Source: Ancylobacter sp. WKF20
GTDB taxonomy: Bacteria; Pseudomonadota; Alphaproteobacteria; Rhizobiales; Xanthobacteraceae
DNA length: 64,000 nt
Direction of reading: 5' to 3'
Assembly (NCBI RefSeq): GCF_029760895.1
Contig: NZ_CP121679.1
Span: 930,001-994,000, forward strand
In this document: positions 45,722 to 57,300 of the stretch, one piece after another
Layout of the letters: every line of letters begins with the position of its first letter
Position numbering within the stretch: position 1 is the first letter of the stretch
Program-made: the position numbers and the translations under genes
Notes under the pieces: generated by a model
Told to the model about the DNA's origin: nothing
Database searches by the model: none
What the model saw: only the letters and a program-made list of their open reading frames with translations

Positions 45722-46876
45722 TCAGCTCCAGCCCGGCGCGTCGAGGTCGCGCGCGGGCGCCTCCATGGTGATGACGCTGGCGAAGTCTGGTCCCTGGCTG
45801 GGGGCTCCCATCGGGCACAGGATGCCCGGCAGAGCTACAACGTCGAACAGCTCGCGGATCGCCCCCTCGAAGCGGACCCAGTGGACGATATCGCCGCTCG
45901 CGAGGTCGATGATCTGCACCCCGCACCAGGGTTCCCCGCCGCGTTGGGCGATGGCGTCCTGAAGAGGCAGGCCGCCGAAATTGCTGTCGCGCGGCAGGGA
46001 CAGCGTGACGATGGCGTGGCCGTTGTGGAACGACAGGCCGCGCAGAAAGCCCGGGCAGAAGGCGATCTCAGTGCGCGCGCCGGAGCGGGGATCGAGGCGC
46101 ACCAGCATGCCACGCCCGGAATCCAGCACATAAAGCTCGCCCCGATACAGCCGGGGCGAATGCGGCATCGATAGGCCTTCCGCCACTACCGTGTTTTCGG
46201 CGACGTCGATCACCACGCCGCCGCCGGCGCGATGGGCGCGCCAGCCATCTACCACGTCAGTCCGCGCCACCGCCGTGACATAGCGCGGGTGGCCCGCCTC
46301 AAGGCACAGGCCGTTCAGATGGCAGCGATCCTCGGCGGCAAGGCGCGAGATGAAGCGGGGCTTCCAGAGCGGCTGGAAGGCGTGGGTCGCACTTACCGTG
46401 GCGAGGCAGGAATAGCGGGTGTTGACGAAGATGAGCCGCCCCTGCGCGTCGCGGCCGATTTCGTGAATGTCGAGATCTCCGGTGATGTCGGCGGCACGCG
46501 GGACATAAAGCGTGCCGAAGACGCTATTGGCGACCTCGCCCGGCGCCAGCACGTTCTCCAGCCGCCAGATCTGCTGGCGGGCTGCGACGAAGAGGCGGCC
46601 GGGTTCAGCCCATAGACCCATGGCACGCTGGAAATCGCGCCGGTGGAAGGACACCTCGCCCTGCGGGCTGCGCCCGATCAAGATCAGTTGCCCGGTCTGG
46701 TAGGACGACAAGGCGAGACTGACCGCATGGGCGGCAAGCCACTCACTGAAGCCGCGCGAGCAGGAGATCTGCGTCGCGCCGCTTCCGACGGCGTCGGCGG
46801 CGGGGGAGGCGGTGTCGATCATGGAGACGCCCATTCCAGCGGACCAGATGCGCGGGGATAGCTGAGCATCCGACAC
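45722..46876 (-). CDS. TIGR03032-like conserved protein of unknown function
   Basis: 384 residues from GTG 46876; ATG 46834 or 46822 would also preserve the domain and the start is not settled. It looks like a beta-propeller: SYQTGQLILIG, GLWAEPGRLFVAARQQIWRL, DRCHLNGLCLEAGHPRYVTA, GLSMPHSPRLYRGELYVLDSG and CPGFLRGLSFHNGHAIV. These blocks resemble the TIGR03032/DUF4915 family, whose function is unknown to me. There is no signal peptide. It is divergent from the giant-protein operon, with a 327-base spacer that could carry a shared control region, so it may belong to the same system. Confidence 0.75.
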   Translation of the reverse strand: MSDAQLSPRIWSAGMGVSMIDTASPAADAVGSGATQISCSRGFSEWLAAHAVSLALSSYQTGQLILIGRSPQGEVSFHRRDFQRAMGLWAEPGRLFVAARQQIWRLENVLAPGEVANSVFGTLYVPRAADITGDLDIHEIGRDAQGRLIFVNTRYSCLATVSATHAFQPLWKPRFISRLAAEDRCHLNGLCLEAGHPRYVTAVARTDVVDGWRAHRAGGGVVIDVAENTVVAEGLSMPHSPRLYRGELYVLDSGRGMLVRLDPRSGARTEIAFCPGFLRGLSFHNGHAIVTLSLPRDSNFGGLPLQDAIAQRGGEPWCGVQIIDLASGDIVHWVRFEGAIRELFDVVALPGILCPMGAPSQGPDFASVITMEAPARDLDAPGWS

Positions 46877-47203
46877 CTTGCTCTGGCATGGAGCTAAACG
46901 GACGTCCAGAGGCGACGGCGCGGCGCGTGGCGGCGTCAGGCACGCGCGGCCGGCACGCCAAAAGGCCCACCGATCACAGAAATCCTCTTGTGGTCGTTCG
47001 GTTGTGATTATACAACTTATAGATGCATAGTTTGAGGGGGCGACAGGCGCTCCATCGCCTCCACGACTCTCCGTCGCGCCGCGCGTCGCACCTCTGCGGA
47101 CGCGGCCTGAACAGCCTGACCTGTCATCCGCGGCCCCGTCGGCCGCCCGCGGTGCCGTGCCTGCCGCTCCGGCGGTTCGTGCCTGTTATCGCGGGGGGAG
47201 ATC
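46877..47203. promoter_or_regulatory. Divergent spacer with AT-rich promoter and short operator
   Basis: No gene is convincing in these 327 bases. GTTGT-GATTAT-ACAAC (47001-47016) is an inverted repeat within an AT-rich patch. TTGTGG (46988-46993) with TACAAC (47011-47016) is spaced 17 bases and could be a plus-strand promoter for the giant-protein operon. The leader then runs about 185 bases to a strong GGGGGGAG Shine-Dalgarno sequence at 47193-47200. Confidence 0.4.
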
Positions 47204-50200
47204 ATGGCAGTCATCGCGGCGCGGCTGGCTCTGCTGGCGCTTACCAAGCCGACCACGAACGGCAAGCCGCTGGTTGTTGCCATCGGCACCAAGGGTGATG
47301 CGATCAAGGGCGACTGGCATGTCGCCTTTCTCGACCCCGACGCGCTCCGCGTCTATCTGACAGCCGCGCCAGGCAACGAGACGCTCCAATCCCTGTTCGA
47401 TCTGGCGCCGGGCGCGGCGCTGGACGACTGGCTAACAAAGGGGGCCGAGAAGGTCGGCCTGTCGGATGGTTCGGGTGGAAAGACGACGCCCCGCGTGGAC
47501 GGCAAGGAATTCCATCTTGACGGCATCGCCCGCGTGCATTTCTTCCGCTACAGCGATGTCTTCATGGCGGGCGGCGGTTTGCCCACACCGCTCGCCTGGC
47601 TCGACACGGCCGCCACGGTGGTCTGTCCCGATGAGCCGTTAGTGCCGATCGACCCCACATGGGCGGTCTCGCGGCTCAAACTGGACGCCAGTTCGGCCTG
47701 GCCTGCCAGCCATGAGGGGCTCGGCTCGCCGACGCTGGAAGGCTTCGCCTTTGTCGGCCATGTGCCCATTGCGGTGAGTGCCCATGAGCAGGACCGGTCC
47801 GCGGACGCCGGCCGCAAGCGCTACGACATGCGCCTGTTCCTGTTCGCCGAAGCTGATCGCAAAAAACTGAAGCGCAAGCTCTGGTTCGAGGCGGACGATG
47901 TCGCCCAGCCCGCGAACCGCAGCTGCCGCTTCACCCGCCTTCAGCTCGCCTACTCCAATACCGATAGCCTGCATTTCGGCGCGTCCTCCGACAAGCCCGT
48001 CTTCGGGCTGCATGACCTCACGGCGAATGGCGGGCCCGCCCTGTCGGTCGGCGTCGGCACCGAGGATGAATCGCCGGTCTTCGCGCTGCTGCCGGCCTTC
48101 GCGGCGGCGCCGCCGACGGGCCTGGAAAGCCGACGGCGGCAAGCGGGTTTTCGCGAGATCAGGTGTCCCCCGCTTATGCCGGGAGGGAGCCCCTCGACGC
48201 ATCTCATCCTGCGCTGCGAGATCAATCTGCGGGTCGGCAATGCCACTCATTGGGCGGAACTGCTCAAGGGCTTCGCGTCGGAAACGCTGCGGCTGCCGCC
48301 GGAACTCGCCCATTCTCTTCAGAGCGCGCCTTTTAGCAGCGGTCTTTCGATCAGCCAGGAGCAGCCGGCCGTAGATGCGATCCTGCGGCTTACCCCTTCC
48401 GACGAGGTGTCGTGGATCGCCGCTGCCCGCTTTGAGCCGAAGCCGCGGGATACCTCGATCGAGGCCGTGCTGGCGGCGATCGTCGACCGGGATCAGGACG
48501 CCGCCGCTGCCGTGCTGAGGCGGCTGCGCCCGCTCTCCGGCGCGACCATGCTCGCCGGTTACACGGTCGTCGACCAGGATGACAACGGTCGGAAGGCGAC
48601 GGATCGGCTTGCCTGGCATGTGGTGGGAACGCTCACCGTGAAGGGGGCGCCGCGCCGTCGGCTGCGACCGTTTGAGGCGACTGCGGCGCCGGACTGGGCG
48701 GTGCGGGCACGCGATCCCAATGCCAGTTGGCGGCTGCATTCCTTCGAACCGGTGCCGACGGAGGATCCATGGAAATCCTTCGGCAAGCTGGCGGGCGCCG
48801 CCCGGCCCATCGGCATGGACCTGTCGGCCATCACCATGTCCCAGGGCGAGCGTCTCGGCACCGTCCCCGGCGCGCTCGCCCCGATCGACATCGACACCGC
48901 GACGTGGCAGCCGCCTCTCGGTCGCGAGGGCGTTTGCTACCAGATCAGCACTAAAGCGACGCCGTGGCTCTCCGCGCCGGCCTCCATCATCGTCGCCGGC
49001 GTCGAGTTCGAGCTGCCCACGCAGCGCGTGGCCCAGATCATCACCCATCGGGTGCCACGCCGGCGGCCCGATGGCGGACCGGTCGGCCCGCATCTGCTAG
49101 TCTCCATGCGGCTCGATGTGACGCGGGTGCGCCCGGTGGAGCAGTCGCCGCTGCTGCCGGAGGAAACCGCGTTCCAGTCCGATGTCGCGCATGAGGCTGC
49201 GCAGGGCCTTATTCTCGACCTGTCGCCCGATACTCCGGCTGCCGGCCCGAGCGACGCGGACGGGCGCCCTCCGTTCACGTTGCACGCTGAGGAAACCATC
49301 GACGGCGCCGAGGACCAGGGTGTCGTGTGGACGCTCAGCGCGGTGGAGGGCGCGAGCCAGGAGCCCGGCAGGCTGCTTATCCTCGATCCCACACCCTTCC
49401 GCATCGCGGCGGTGGAGGGGCTGCGGCCGGAAACCAGCGACACGTCCGATCACGTCGCCCGTTGCGCGCCCGAAGGCGGCGTGCCGGTCTGGCGCTTTCG
49501 CGACAGCGCGCAGGAAGTGCGCCTGCTGCTGCCCGCTCAGACGCTTGGCGAGGCTATGGAGAAGAACGGTCCCGGTCGCAAGCCGGCCGACATCGAGCCC
49601 CAAATGCCCGCGGCGATGCGTTTCGGTTCACTGACACGCATCGACCTCGACCCGACGCTTCGCGACAGCGGCTCGCGCGAGCCCGGCTGGAATCTGCGCC
49701 GCCTGTTCAACCGTGTGTCCGATGCGGAACCCGGCGCCGTGGTGCGCGATCTGCGGGTCGAACTCGCCTATGGACTTCTGGTCAACCACCGCCCGGTCCA
49801 GCGCACCCGGCTTGCGGAACTGGCCGGCATCATCGGGGCGCCGCCCAGCATCGCCCCGCGTCGCGGCGTGCCGGCGCTCCCGCAGCGCGTGAAGACGCTG
49901 CTCCTGCTGGAATCGAGCCGCATCGCGGTGGACAAGCTCTGGCGCGACCATCCCTCCGAGGATTTCGAGACCTCCGAGGGGCTGCGTTTCACCCTCCGCC
50001 GCAGGGATGAAAAGGGTGGTGGCCCGCAGACTCCCTTCCGCTTTCCCGCGCCATCGGGCTATCCCGGCGCGGGCCGCGCTGACCCCGCCTTCCTGGAGAG
50101 CTTCGCTGACCCCAATGATGAGGCCGCCAGTCGCGAGGCCTTTCCCGGCGGCATCCCCTGGGCCTTCGACAGCGCGAACATTCTCGCCGAATGCTATGCC

Positions 50201-53200
50201 GATCCGGGTTCAACCACAGGCCGCATCGGCGGACTGCATTTCTCCGCGCTCGGCGGCTGGGGACGCCAGCGCGCGGCCTTCGCCGGCGGCAAGTCGGTCA
50301 TCGAGACCGAGACCGCGATGGGCCGCCTCAGCCATTACAAGCTCGAGCGCTTGGGGCGGATCGGCGGCCTGCACAACCGCGCCAAGCATGTGGTGATCTA
50401 TCGCCGCACCGTGGTGCCGCCGGCGCAGTTCTATGCGGAGGGCGTGCGCTACAAGCAGGATGAACATGCCGGCCGCGCCATCCTGCGCAAGGTCGAGGAA
50501 TATATCGACATCCTCCAGCCCGAACGGCGCTACCCGGAGGACGGCAAGGCGAGCGCCGAGGCCGGCTGCCTCGCCGGCGCGCGTTTCGTCACCCGGCGCA
50601 TCCGCGTCGACTCCAACTGGGGCGGCGATGTGCGCGACGAGGGATGGGCGGTGCCGCTCTGGCAGAAGGAACTGGCCAACGCGCCGCCCTCCGGCGACCC
50701 CGACAGCATCGCCAATCTCTACCCCAAGCCGCTGATCCAGCTCGTCATGCCCGGCGAGGACGGCAACGACATGAGCGTCGATGTCGCCACACCGGAGAAG
50801 CTGGTCTTCTACACTTCAACCCGGAAATCCGAGACGGGCGACCTCGTCGACAGCTGGCACGCGGTCGAGGGCATCGACTTTTGCGACGCGCCCGCCCCCG
50901 TGGTGAAGGAGAGTGGCAAGCCGGGCGACGCCGATTTGCATGAGGGCATGCTGCCGCCGGCGCCGCGCGGCGGGGGCGGGCATGACCGGCTCACGCTCGA
51001 TCTGGTCGATGGCCGCCTCCCGGCGCGCCTCGGCGCCGGGCGGGTGACGGAGGGACCGGCGGCAGTCCTCAAGAACGTGTCCATTTCGCGCGCGCGCGCC
51101 CGGTCCGCCACGTCAAACGGCGCGCAGGCCGGCCAGGCGGCGGCGCAATATGCGGCGGATCTGCGCGGGCAGATCGACCGGCTGTTCGGTACCATCCCCG
51201 CGCGTTTCGACCAGCTTGCCCGCGATCTGCTGCGGCCAGGCGCGCTGCAGAATGGGCGCAGGCTCGCCAAGCAGGCGGTGCGGGACTGCGAGGCGCATCT
51301 CATCGGCGAGCTCAACAGGCTGCTCGAGGACGCCGCACAAAGGGCAAGCGGCCTCGGCCAGCAGATCGAGGGCAGCGTCGGGCTGGTCGACCTTCCCGCC
51401 CAGTTCGCCGCCGAGGTCAGGCAGGCGGCGAAGGCTGAGGCCGCACGGCTCTGCGGGCGGGCCAAGGCCGAGGACGAGGGCGCGGTGGCGGAAGCACACG
51501 CCGAACTCGCCGCCAGGGCGCGGGAGATCAGTGGCCGCTGGCGGGCCGAGCTGGACAGCCTCGCCCGCGAACTCGACACGCTGGCCGTCGGCAGTCCCCT
51601 CGTGGGGCCGCGCCAGAGGGCGAAAGAGGCGCTCAATGGCGCGATCGAGGCTACCAAGTTACTGCAAAAGGACGCCGTCGCGGAGCTGCGCGCCGACATC
51701 GCTGCCGCCTTCGCCACGATCACCGTCAATCTCGGCGCCGTGCGCCGCGCCCTGCCGGGCGTGGCGGAGGAGATCGCCGCCACCGCCGAAAGCGCGCGCC
51801 GGGCCCTCGTCGGATTGCAGGATGGTGCGGTACTCATCGCGGCCATTGAGAACTGCACGCCGGGCACATTGCCTGAAGATCTGAAGAACCCACTCGCCAC
51901 CTATGTCGGCGTGCTGCGCAAGGCGGCGCTTGATGCACAGCAGGCGGTAAGCCGGCTAACCACCGCACGCAACGTGCCGGCGGCGGCGCAAGCGGCCATC
52001 GTGGGTGCGGAGGCGCACATCACCGCCACACTCACCGCGCTCGCCACATTGCAGGGCGCGATCGACAAATGGCCGACGGACCATATTGACGAGGCCAAGC
52101 AGAAGCTCATCGCCGCCTTGAAGGCAATCGACACGGCCGTCTCAAATCTTCGCGAAAGACTCAATACCTTTATAACCGAGCTTGAAAGCACGGCGACCGG
52201 CGCCCTCGCGGCTGTCGCGGAGGCGCTGGATGAAGCCCAAGAGCAGTTCACCAATGGCGCGCCAGCGTCGTGGCAGAGTGTTCTGACCGGGAGCGTCCTG
52301 CCGGCTGCCGACAAGATTGTCACCGGGATCGGCGAGGCGCACGCGGCTGCCGGGAATCTGATGGATGAGGCGTTCAGCACCGCCGACGCCGCCATCGTGG
52401 CCTCCGCGAAGGATGCAACCGCCCGGCTGCGGGCGATGTCCGCCGAACTTGCCGCCTTCAGCCCCCTTGTCGACGGCAAACTCACGGAGGCGCGCGCTAA
52501 GCTACGTGACGCGCTGCCGCAGACCGAAGCGGTCCAGAACAAGCTCGACGCCGCTATGAAGCCCGTCACGACCTATCTGGAAGGGCTCTCCTCTTCGCTC
52601 GCGCCGAAGGTGGAAGATCAGGCGGCGCATCTCTCGGCCGAGCTGAAGCGGGCGGTCGCTGGGGCGCAGGGAAATGCCGCCGCGATCGAGCAGCAGATCC
52701 ACAGCCTCGCCGACGCCCTCAACCGGCAGATCGACGTGGTGTTCGACCAGATCGACAAGGGCCGAGCCACGGTCGACGCGCTGCGCGCCGAGGTGGAAGC
52801 CACCGTCGCCCGGCAGGCCCGCGCCATCACCGACCGCGTCGACAGCGTGCTCGATGGCGTCGGGGAGGAGTTGTCCCGGCGTGCCGGCGTGCGGCAGCAG
52901 GATATCGACGCCGGCATTAATCGCGCCCGCGATCTCTATCAGGAGGGCGACAACGTCCTGCGCCTCATCCGCGCGGTGGGTGAGCCGCCCAAGGGCGACA
53001 CGCTGGGCTTCAACCGGCCGGAGGTCGCCTATGTGTTCGACCTGGTGAAGCCGGTGGTGGATGTCACCCCGGTCCTCGCCCTCGCCAACCGTGCGGCCAA
53101 CACGGCGGCGGCGGCGGGCGAACTTCTGGGTTCCTTTGGCGTGCGCACCCCCATCATGGGCTTCGCGCAGGACTGTCTTCCCGCCGCCATGTCGGGCTGC

Positions 53201-54334
53201 TCGCTCGGCGGGATCATTCCAGAAATTGCGGGCCTCAAAATCGAGGAGCTACTGCGGCAGGCGGGCTTCCCGGATCTGTCCGGCAAGGAGTGCCAGGGCG
53301 TGAAGATCACGCGCGGCTTCGACAAGGAGGCGCGCGAGGCGTGGATGCGAGCGGACATCGATGTGCCGCTCAAGGGCACCACCACGATCTTCGACTTCGG
53401 CCCCGTGGCCTTGACGGTCGAGAACGCGCAGTTCCGGGCGGAAACGCAGATGCGCATGAATGCCTCCGGCCGGATGGAGAAGACGGCCAAGGGCATGATC
53501 GGCGGTGACTGGCGCGTCATCAATGGCGGCATGGACGTCGTGACCTTCGAGAAGACACCGCTGCTGTTCGACGACAGCGGCAAGATCGACTTCCGGATCG
53601 CCACCGAGCGCGTGATCCTTGCGCCGAGCCTCGATTTCCTCACCAATCTCCTGGCCGCCTTCGGTAACTCGCCACCGGCCGGGGTCCAGCCGCTGCTTCG
53701 CGGCGGTACGCCGGTCGGATTGGTCGCGCGCCTTTCGATGGCGCTGCCGATGATCGCCACCGGTGCCTTCTCGGTCGCCGATCTCAGTCTCGGCGCCAGC
53801 TTCGCCGTTATTGCCGTCCCGGAATTTGAGATCGGCGTGACGCTGGACCTGTCCTCCCGCGATGCACCGTTCACGCTGGCGGTGTGGATCCTCAATGGCG
53901 GCGGTTATATTTCCCAGCGCCTGTCTTACCGGCCGAAGGGGTCGGTGCTGACCTATACGCTCGATATCGCCATCTGCGCCGGCACGGGCCTCGCCTTCGG
54001 TTTCGGCGTCGTCTCCGGCGGGGTGTGGTTGCAGATCGGTTGCAGCGTCGCGCTTACCTGGAGCACCGCCGGGGGCGGCGACTCCACCGCGATCACCGTC
54101 TTCCTGCTCGCGCGCGGCGCGGTCGACGTCGCCGGGCTGATGACGGCCAACATCATGTTGCGGCTGGAGGTTTCCTATGACGGCGCGGTCATGCTGGCGC
54201 GCGGCACGCTGCGGCTGAGCTTCCGCATGAGCATGTTCTACACGCTGCGGGTGAACCAGTCCGTCGAATACAAGATCGCCGGCGAGAAGCGCGCCGAGGC
54301 CCCTGCCGCCGATTACGCCGCCAGCTTCGGCTGA
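47204..54334 (+). CDS. Giant protein of unknown function (2376 residues), first gene of the giant-protein operon
   Basis: 2376 residues from an ATG behind GGGGGGAG. I do not recognise the family. There is no signal peptide. Residues 1 to about 1270 look beta-rich and globular, without obvious repeats. About 1290-1925 is a long Ala/Glu/Arg/Lys-rich helical region, likely coiled coil (for example AEAHAELAARAREISGRWRA). About 1940-2376 returns to beta structure with many hydrophobic-alternating strands (FDFGPVALTVENAQFRAETQ; SVADLSLGASFAVIAV) and could be a membrane-interacting or fibre-like end. Codon use resembles the neighbours, with no sign of phage structural genes nearby. It is followed by a second giant gene 56 bases on. 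Extracellular fibre, toxin-like delivery particle or scaffold are all possible. Confidence 0.75.
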   Translation: MAVIAARLALLALTKPTTNGKPLVVAIGTKGDAIKGDWHVAFLDPDALRVYLTAAPGNETLQSLFDLAPGAALDDWLTKGAEKVGLSDGSGGKTTPRVDGKEFHLDGIARVHFFRYSDVFMAGGGLPTPLAWLDTAATVVCPDEPLVPIDPTWAVSRLKLDASSAWPASHEGLGSPTLEGFAFVGHVPIAVSAHEQDRSADAGRKRYDMRLFLFAEADRKKLKRKLWFEADDVAQPANRSCRFTRLQLAYSNTDSLHFGASSDKPVFGLHDLTANGGPALSVGVGTEDESPVFALLPAFAAAPPTGLESRRRQAGFREIRCPPLMPGGSPSTHLILRCEINLRVGNATHWAELLKGFASETLRLPPELAHSLQSAPFSSGLSISQEQPAVDAILRLTPSDEVSWIAAARFEPKPRDTSIEAVLAAIVDRDQDAAAAVLRRLRPLSGATMLAGYTVVDQDDNGRKATDRLAWHVVGTLTVKGAPRRRLRPFEATAAPDWAVRARDPNASWRLHSFEPVPTEDPWKSFGKLAGAARPIGMDLSAITMSQGERLGTVPGALAPIDIDTATWQPPLGREGVCYQISTKATPWLSAPASIIVAGVEFELPTQRVAQIITHRVPRRRPDGGPVGPHLLVSMRLDVTRVRPVEQSPLLPEETAFQSDVAHEAAQGLILDLSPDTPAAGPSDADGRPPFTLHAEETIDGAEDQGVVWTLSAVEGASQEPGRLLILDPTPFRIAAVEGLRPETSDTSDHVARCAPEGGVPVWRFRDSAQEVRLLLPAQTLGEAMEKNGPGRKPADIEPQMPAAMRFGSLTRIDLDPTLRDSGSREPGWNLRRLFNRVSDAEPGAVVRDLRVELAYGLLVNHRPVQRTRLAELAGIIGAPPSIAPRRGVPALPQRVKTLLLLESSRIAVDKLWRDHPSEDFETSEGLRFTLRRRDEKGGGPQTPFRFPAPSGYPGAGRADPAFLESFADPNDEAASREAFPGGIPWAFDSANILAECYADPGSTTGRIGGLHFSALGGWGRQRAAFAGGKSVIETETAMGRLSHYKLERLGRIGGLHNRAKHVVIYRRTVVPPAQFYAEGVRYKQDEHAGRAILRKVEEYIDILQPERRYPEDGKASAEAGCLAGARFVTRRIRVDSNWGGDVRDEGWAVPLWQKELANAPPSGDPDSIANLYPKPLIQLVMPGEDGNDMSVDVATPEKLVFYTSTRKSETGDLVDSWHAVEGIDFCDAPAPVVKESGKPGDADLHEGMLPPAPRGGGGHDRLTLDLVDGRLPARLGAGRVTEGPAAVLKNVSISRARARSATSNGAQAGQAAAQYAADLRGQIDRLFGTIPARFDQLARDLLRPGALQNGRRLAKQAVRDCEAHLIGELNRLLEDAAQRASGLGQQIEGSVGLVDLPAQFAAEVRQAAKAEAARLCGRAKAEDEGAVAEAHAELAARAREISGRWRAELDSLARELDTLAVGSPLVGPRQRAKEALNGAIEATKLLQKDAVAELRADIAAAFATITVNLGAVRRALPGVAEEIAATAESARRALVGLQDGAVLIAAIENCTPGTLPEDLKNPLATYVGVLRKAALDAQQAVSRLTTARNVPAAAQAAIVGAEAHITATLTALATLQGAIDKWPTDHIDEAKQKLIAALKAIDTAVSNLRERLNTFITELESTATGALAAVAEALDEAQEQFTNGAPASWQSVLTGSVLPAADKIVTGIGEAHAAAGNLMDEAFSTADAAIVASAKDATARLRAMSAELAAFSPLVDGKLTEARAKLRDALPQTEAVQNKLDAAMKPVTTYLEGLSSSLAPKVEDQAAHLSAELKRAVAGAQGNAAAIEQQIHSLADALNRQIDVVFDQIDKGRATVDALRAEVEATVARQARAITDRVDSVLDGVGEELSRRAGVRQQDIDAGINRARDLYQEGDNVLRLIRAVGEPPKGDTLGFNRPEVAYVFDLVKPVVDVTPVLALANRAANTAAAAGELLGSFGVRTPIMGFAQDCLPAAMSGCSLGGIIPEIAGLKIEELLRQAGFPDLSGKECQGVKITRGFDKEAREAWMRADIDVPLKGTTTIFDFGPVALTVENAQFRAETQMRMNASGRMEKTAKGMIGGDWRVINGGMDVVTFEKTPLLFDDSGKIDFRIATERVILAPSLDFLTNLLAAFGNSPPAGVQPLLRGGTPVGLVARLSMALPMIATGAFSVADLSLGASFAVIAVPEFEIGVTLDLSSRDAPFTLAVWILNGGGYISQRLSYRPKGSVLTYTLDIAICAGTGLAFGFGVVSGGVWLQIGCSVALTWSTAGGGDSTAITVFLLARGAVDVAGLMTANIMLRLEVSYDGAVMLARGTLRLSFRMSMFYTLRVNQSVEYKIAGEKRAEAPAADYAASFG

Positions 54335-54390
54335 TCCGGCAATCCAACTCCCCTACGTGCCTTCCGACCCTCCATCAAAGGCGCAGGATC

Positions 54391-57300
54391 ATGCCCCAGC
54401 TCCAGGTCAGCGTTCAGGTCGACCGGATTCAGTCGAATGGCGAGTGGGCCGGCGCGGCCGACGCCCCGGTCTGGCTGGCCATATCGCTCTCCGCGAGCTG
54501 GAAGGATGTCCCGGCGGCGCCGGCTAATCCTCGGGCGCTGGTGGATGCACTGCTGCCGTGGAAGTGGCGCGGCGCGGCGGGCGCCGCAGCCGCTTGGAAT
54601 CCGCACGACGCGGCAGCTTGGAAGATCGGTTATGTCGACGCGGCGGGCGTCTATACGGCAATCGACGCTCAACACGTCGCGCCGGTCTCGACTGTGATCG
54701 ATGCCCCCAGCCTCATCACCCGACTCGACGCGGCCATCGACGCCATCGCCTTCGAGAACGGCGTGCTGCGCCACGATGCCCTGCATCTCGGGCCGCGCAA
54801 TGAAGAGACCAGCACGAAGGGGACGGTGCCCGGCTTCATCGAGCGCCTGCCGACGCTGCCGCATCCCGTGCCCTGCGCCAGCCGGTCCCATGCGCTGCTG
54901 GCCATCTCACGCGCCGCGCTGACGGCCGACGCGGATGGGCTCCGCTTCGTCGCGGCGCCGGTGTTCGGCTGGCGTGACGAGAAGGCGTTCGTGCCGGGCG
55001 CTTGCGAACACATAGACGTCAATGGAGATGGGCTGAAAGAACTCGTCTTCAGATCCGCCGACCCCGACTGCATCGCCATCGTCGAGCCCAGCCTGACCAA
55101 GAAGAACATGGTGGCCAACCTCACAAAAGGCCGCGTCATCGACCTGTTCAGCCAGCGCGTCGCGGTGATCGGCGGCGCGGAGGCCTACCGCTTCACCCTG
55201 CCGACCGGCGAAAGCGTCGCCGAACTGCCCCAGCGCCTCGCCGACGCCATGGACCCGCTGGCCCGCATCCGCTCGGTCCTGCCGCGCGCGGTGGCGCAAT
55301 GGCGCAAGGCCGCGACGGCGGAGGCTCCCGCTCCCGATCTGGACGACGCCGCGCTGGGTTGGCTCAAGGCGGTGCTGGACCTCATCGCGGCCCAGGTGCT
55401 GGCCCAGCGGTTCGACACGGTGGGACGCTTCGAGGTGCCGCTGATCGAGGCGTTGATTGACGAGGACACCGCCGCCGCGCGTGACCTGCTGGCAGCGCAT
55501 CTGGCATCGCTCCCGGTCGTCGGCCCCGCCAGCGTTCCCGCCGCGCTGCGGGTGTCGCAGGACGAGATGGACGCGCTCGGATTTTCCGAGCATTCGCCGT
55601 TCACTCTCGATTATCTCCGGGCCGTTCTGCGCGGCGAGGCGTCCGGCGTGCGGTTGCCGGCCGACACCGACATCCTCCGGCGTCTGTGGCTGCACCGGGC
55701 GGCCTCGTCCGGCGCGCCGGAGACGACGCGTGGCCTACGCTATCACGAACTCCCGGCCACTCAGTCGAACCGCGCCGCCCTTCATGTCAACCGCGAACGG
55801 CGCCCGCCGCCGGCGCTCCCGACCGGTGATCCCGCGCCGGGCACCGGCGAGCCCTTCGCCCGCACCTCCTTCGAGCGTGCCCGCGCCAGCGCCGCGCTCG
55901 CCTTTGCCGGGCCCTTCATCGAGGGGCTGGTGGCAGGGCGGGACGACTGGTACGGCGCACCGGCCGTCCCGCCCCCGGACCCGCCCGCCAGGCGCGGACT
56001 TGCGGAGCGGCTGAGCGGCGCCATGGCGGTGCTGCTCTGGGGGCCGGACCCCAAGCCCGGCCTCTACCGAACCTTCCTCGCGCGGCTCGAGGGACCGACC
56101 CCTGACCCGGTCCGCGCCCTCCTGACGCTCATCCTGCAACTGGCCGCCGAGGAAGCCGCCCGGCTCGCGGGCCGCATCGCCTTCCGCGCCGACCCGTTCG
56201 ACCGCATCACCCCGCTGCCGCTGCCCATGGCGCTGCAGATCGACCAGATCCAGACCTTTCCGCGCACGGTCGATTCCTGGACGCGTCTCTCCGGCTACGG
56301 CCTGCTGGTCCGCCGGTCCGGGCCTAGCACTGCCACCAACTTCGTCTCGCTCAATCCGGCACGGCTCTATCTCGGCGGGACGACGGACGACGCGCTCATC
56401 AAGGTGCCTTTGTCGGCTACGACCGAGCGCAACTTCGTCGATCCGCTGCCGGCGGCGCCGGGCGATCAGGTAGGCGTCAGCGATGCCATCGCCGAATTCG
56501 CCAATAGCTGGGCGACCGCGCCCATGGCTGGCGATCCGGTGCTCGACCAGCCCGGTACGGGGGGCGGTCCCCCCGCCACGCGGGTCATCGCCGCCGCACC
56601 GCCCAAGCCGCGCCCCCTTGTCGCGGGGGAGGCGGCCGGCGCGGTCGTCGCCCCGCTGCCGGCCTTCTCCTTCGGTTATAATTATGAGGTCGCCGGCCAT
56701 CTGGTGGCGCAGGGCGGCGTGCTCGCGCCGGGACTGCGCGCGGCGGACAACCCCTATCTGTTCGGCGTGACGCTCGACGTGCGGGATCAGATCGCGACCC
56801 TCGCCAATTATCCTCGCACGACGGGCATCGGCACGCCGACCCTCAGCCACGACCTGCCGTCCCTGCTCGCGCCGGTGGCGCTGATCGCCAGCGAACTCCC
56901 CCGCCGCCTTCCCGCGCAGGCGCTCACCACGGTCGGTCTGCGCCTCAATTACGATCAGGAGACCGGCGGTACGCTGATCGACTGGCCGGGAGAGACGAAC
57001 GCGGCGCTGTGCTTCGGCTTCGTCACCACCCACGCGGGGACGCTCACGGTGACGATCCGCGACCCCGGTGCGTCGGCGCCGATCCACACCGTCGAGCTGA
57101 CCGTTCCGCCCGACCCCGGCGCGACGCCAGCGGAGTCAGGTGAACGCTGGTGGCGGGTGGAGGTGGCGCGCTCGGGCGCCGCGACCATCCGTTTCAAGGA
57201 TCTGCCGCGTCGGGCGGAGGAGGAACTGCGGGCGGATTTCGAGGAGGGCTGGACAACGGCGTCCACCCTTGAGGCGCCGGGCGCGCCTCCGGGCGGCGAG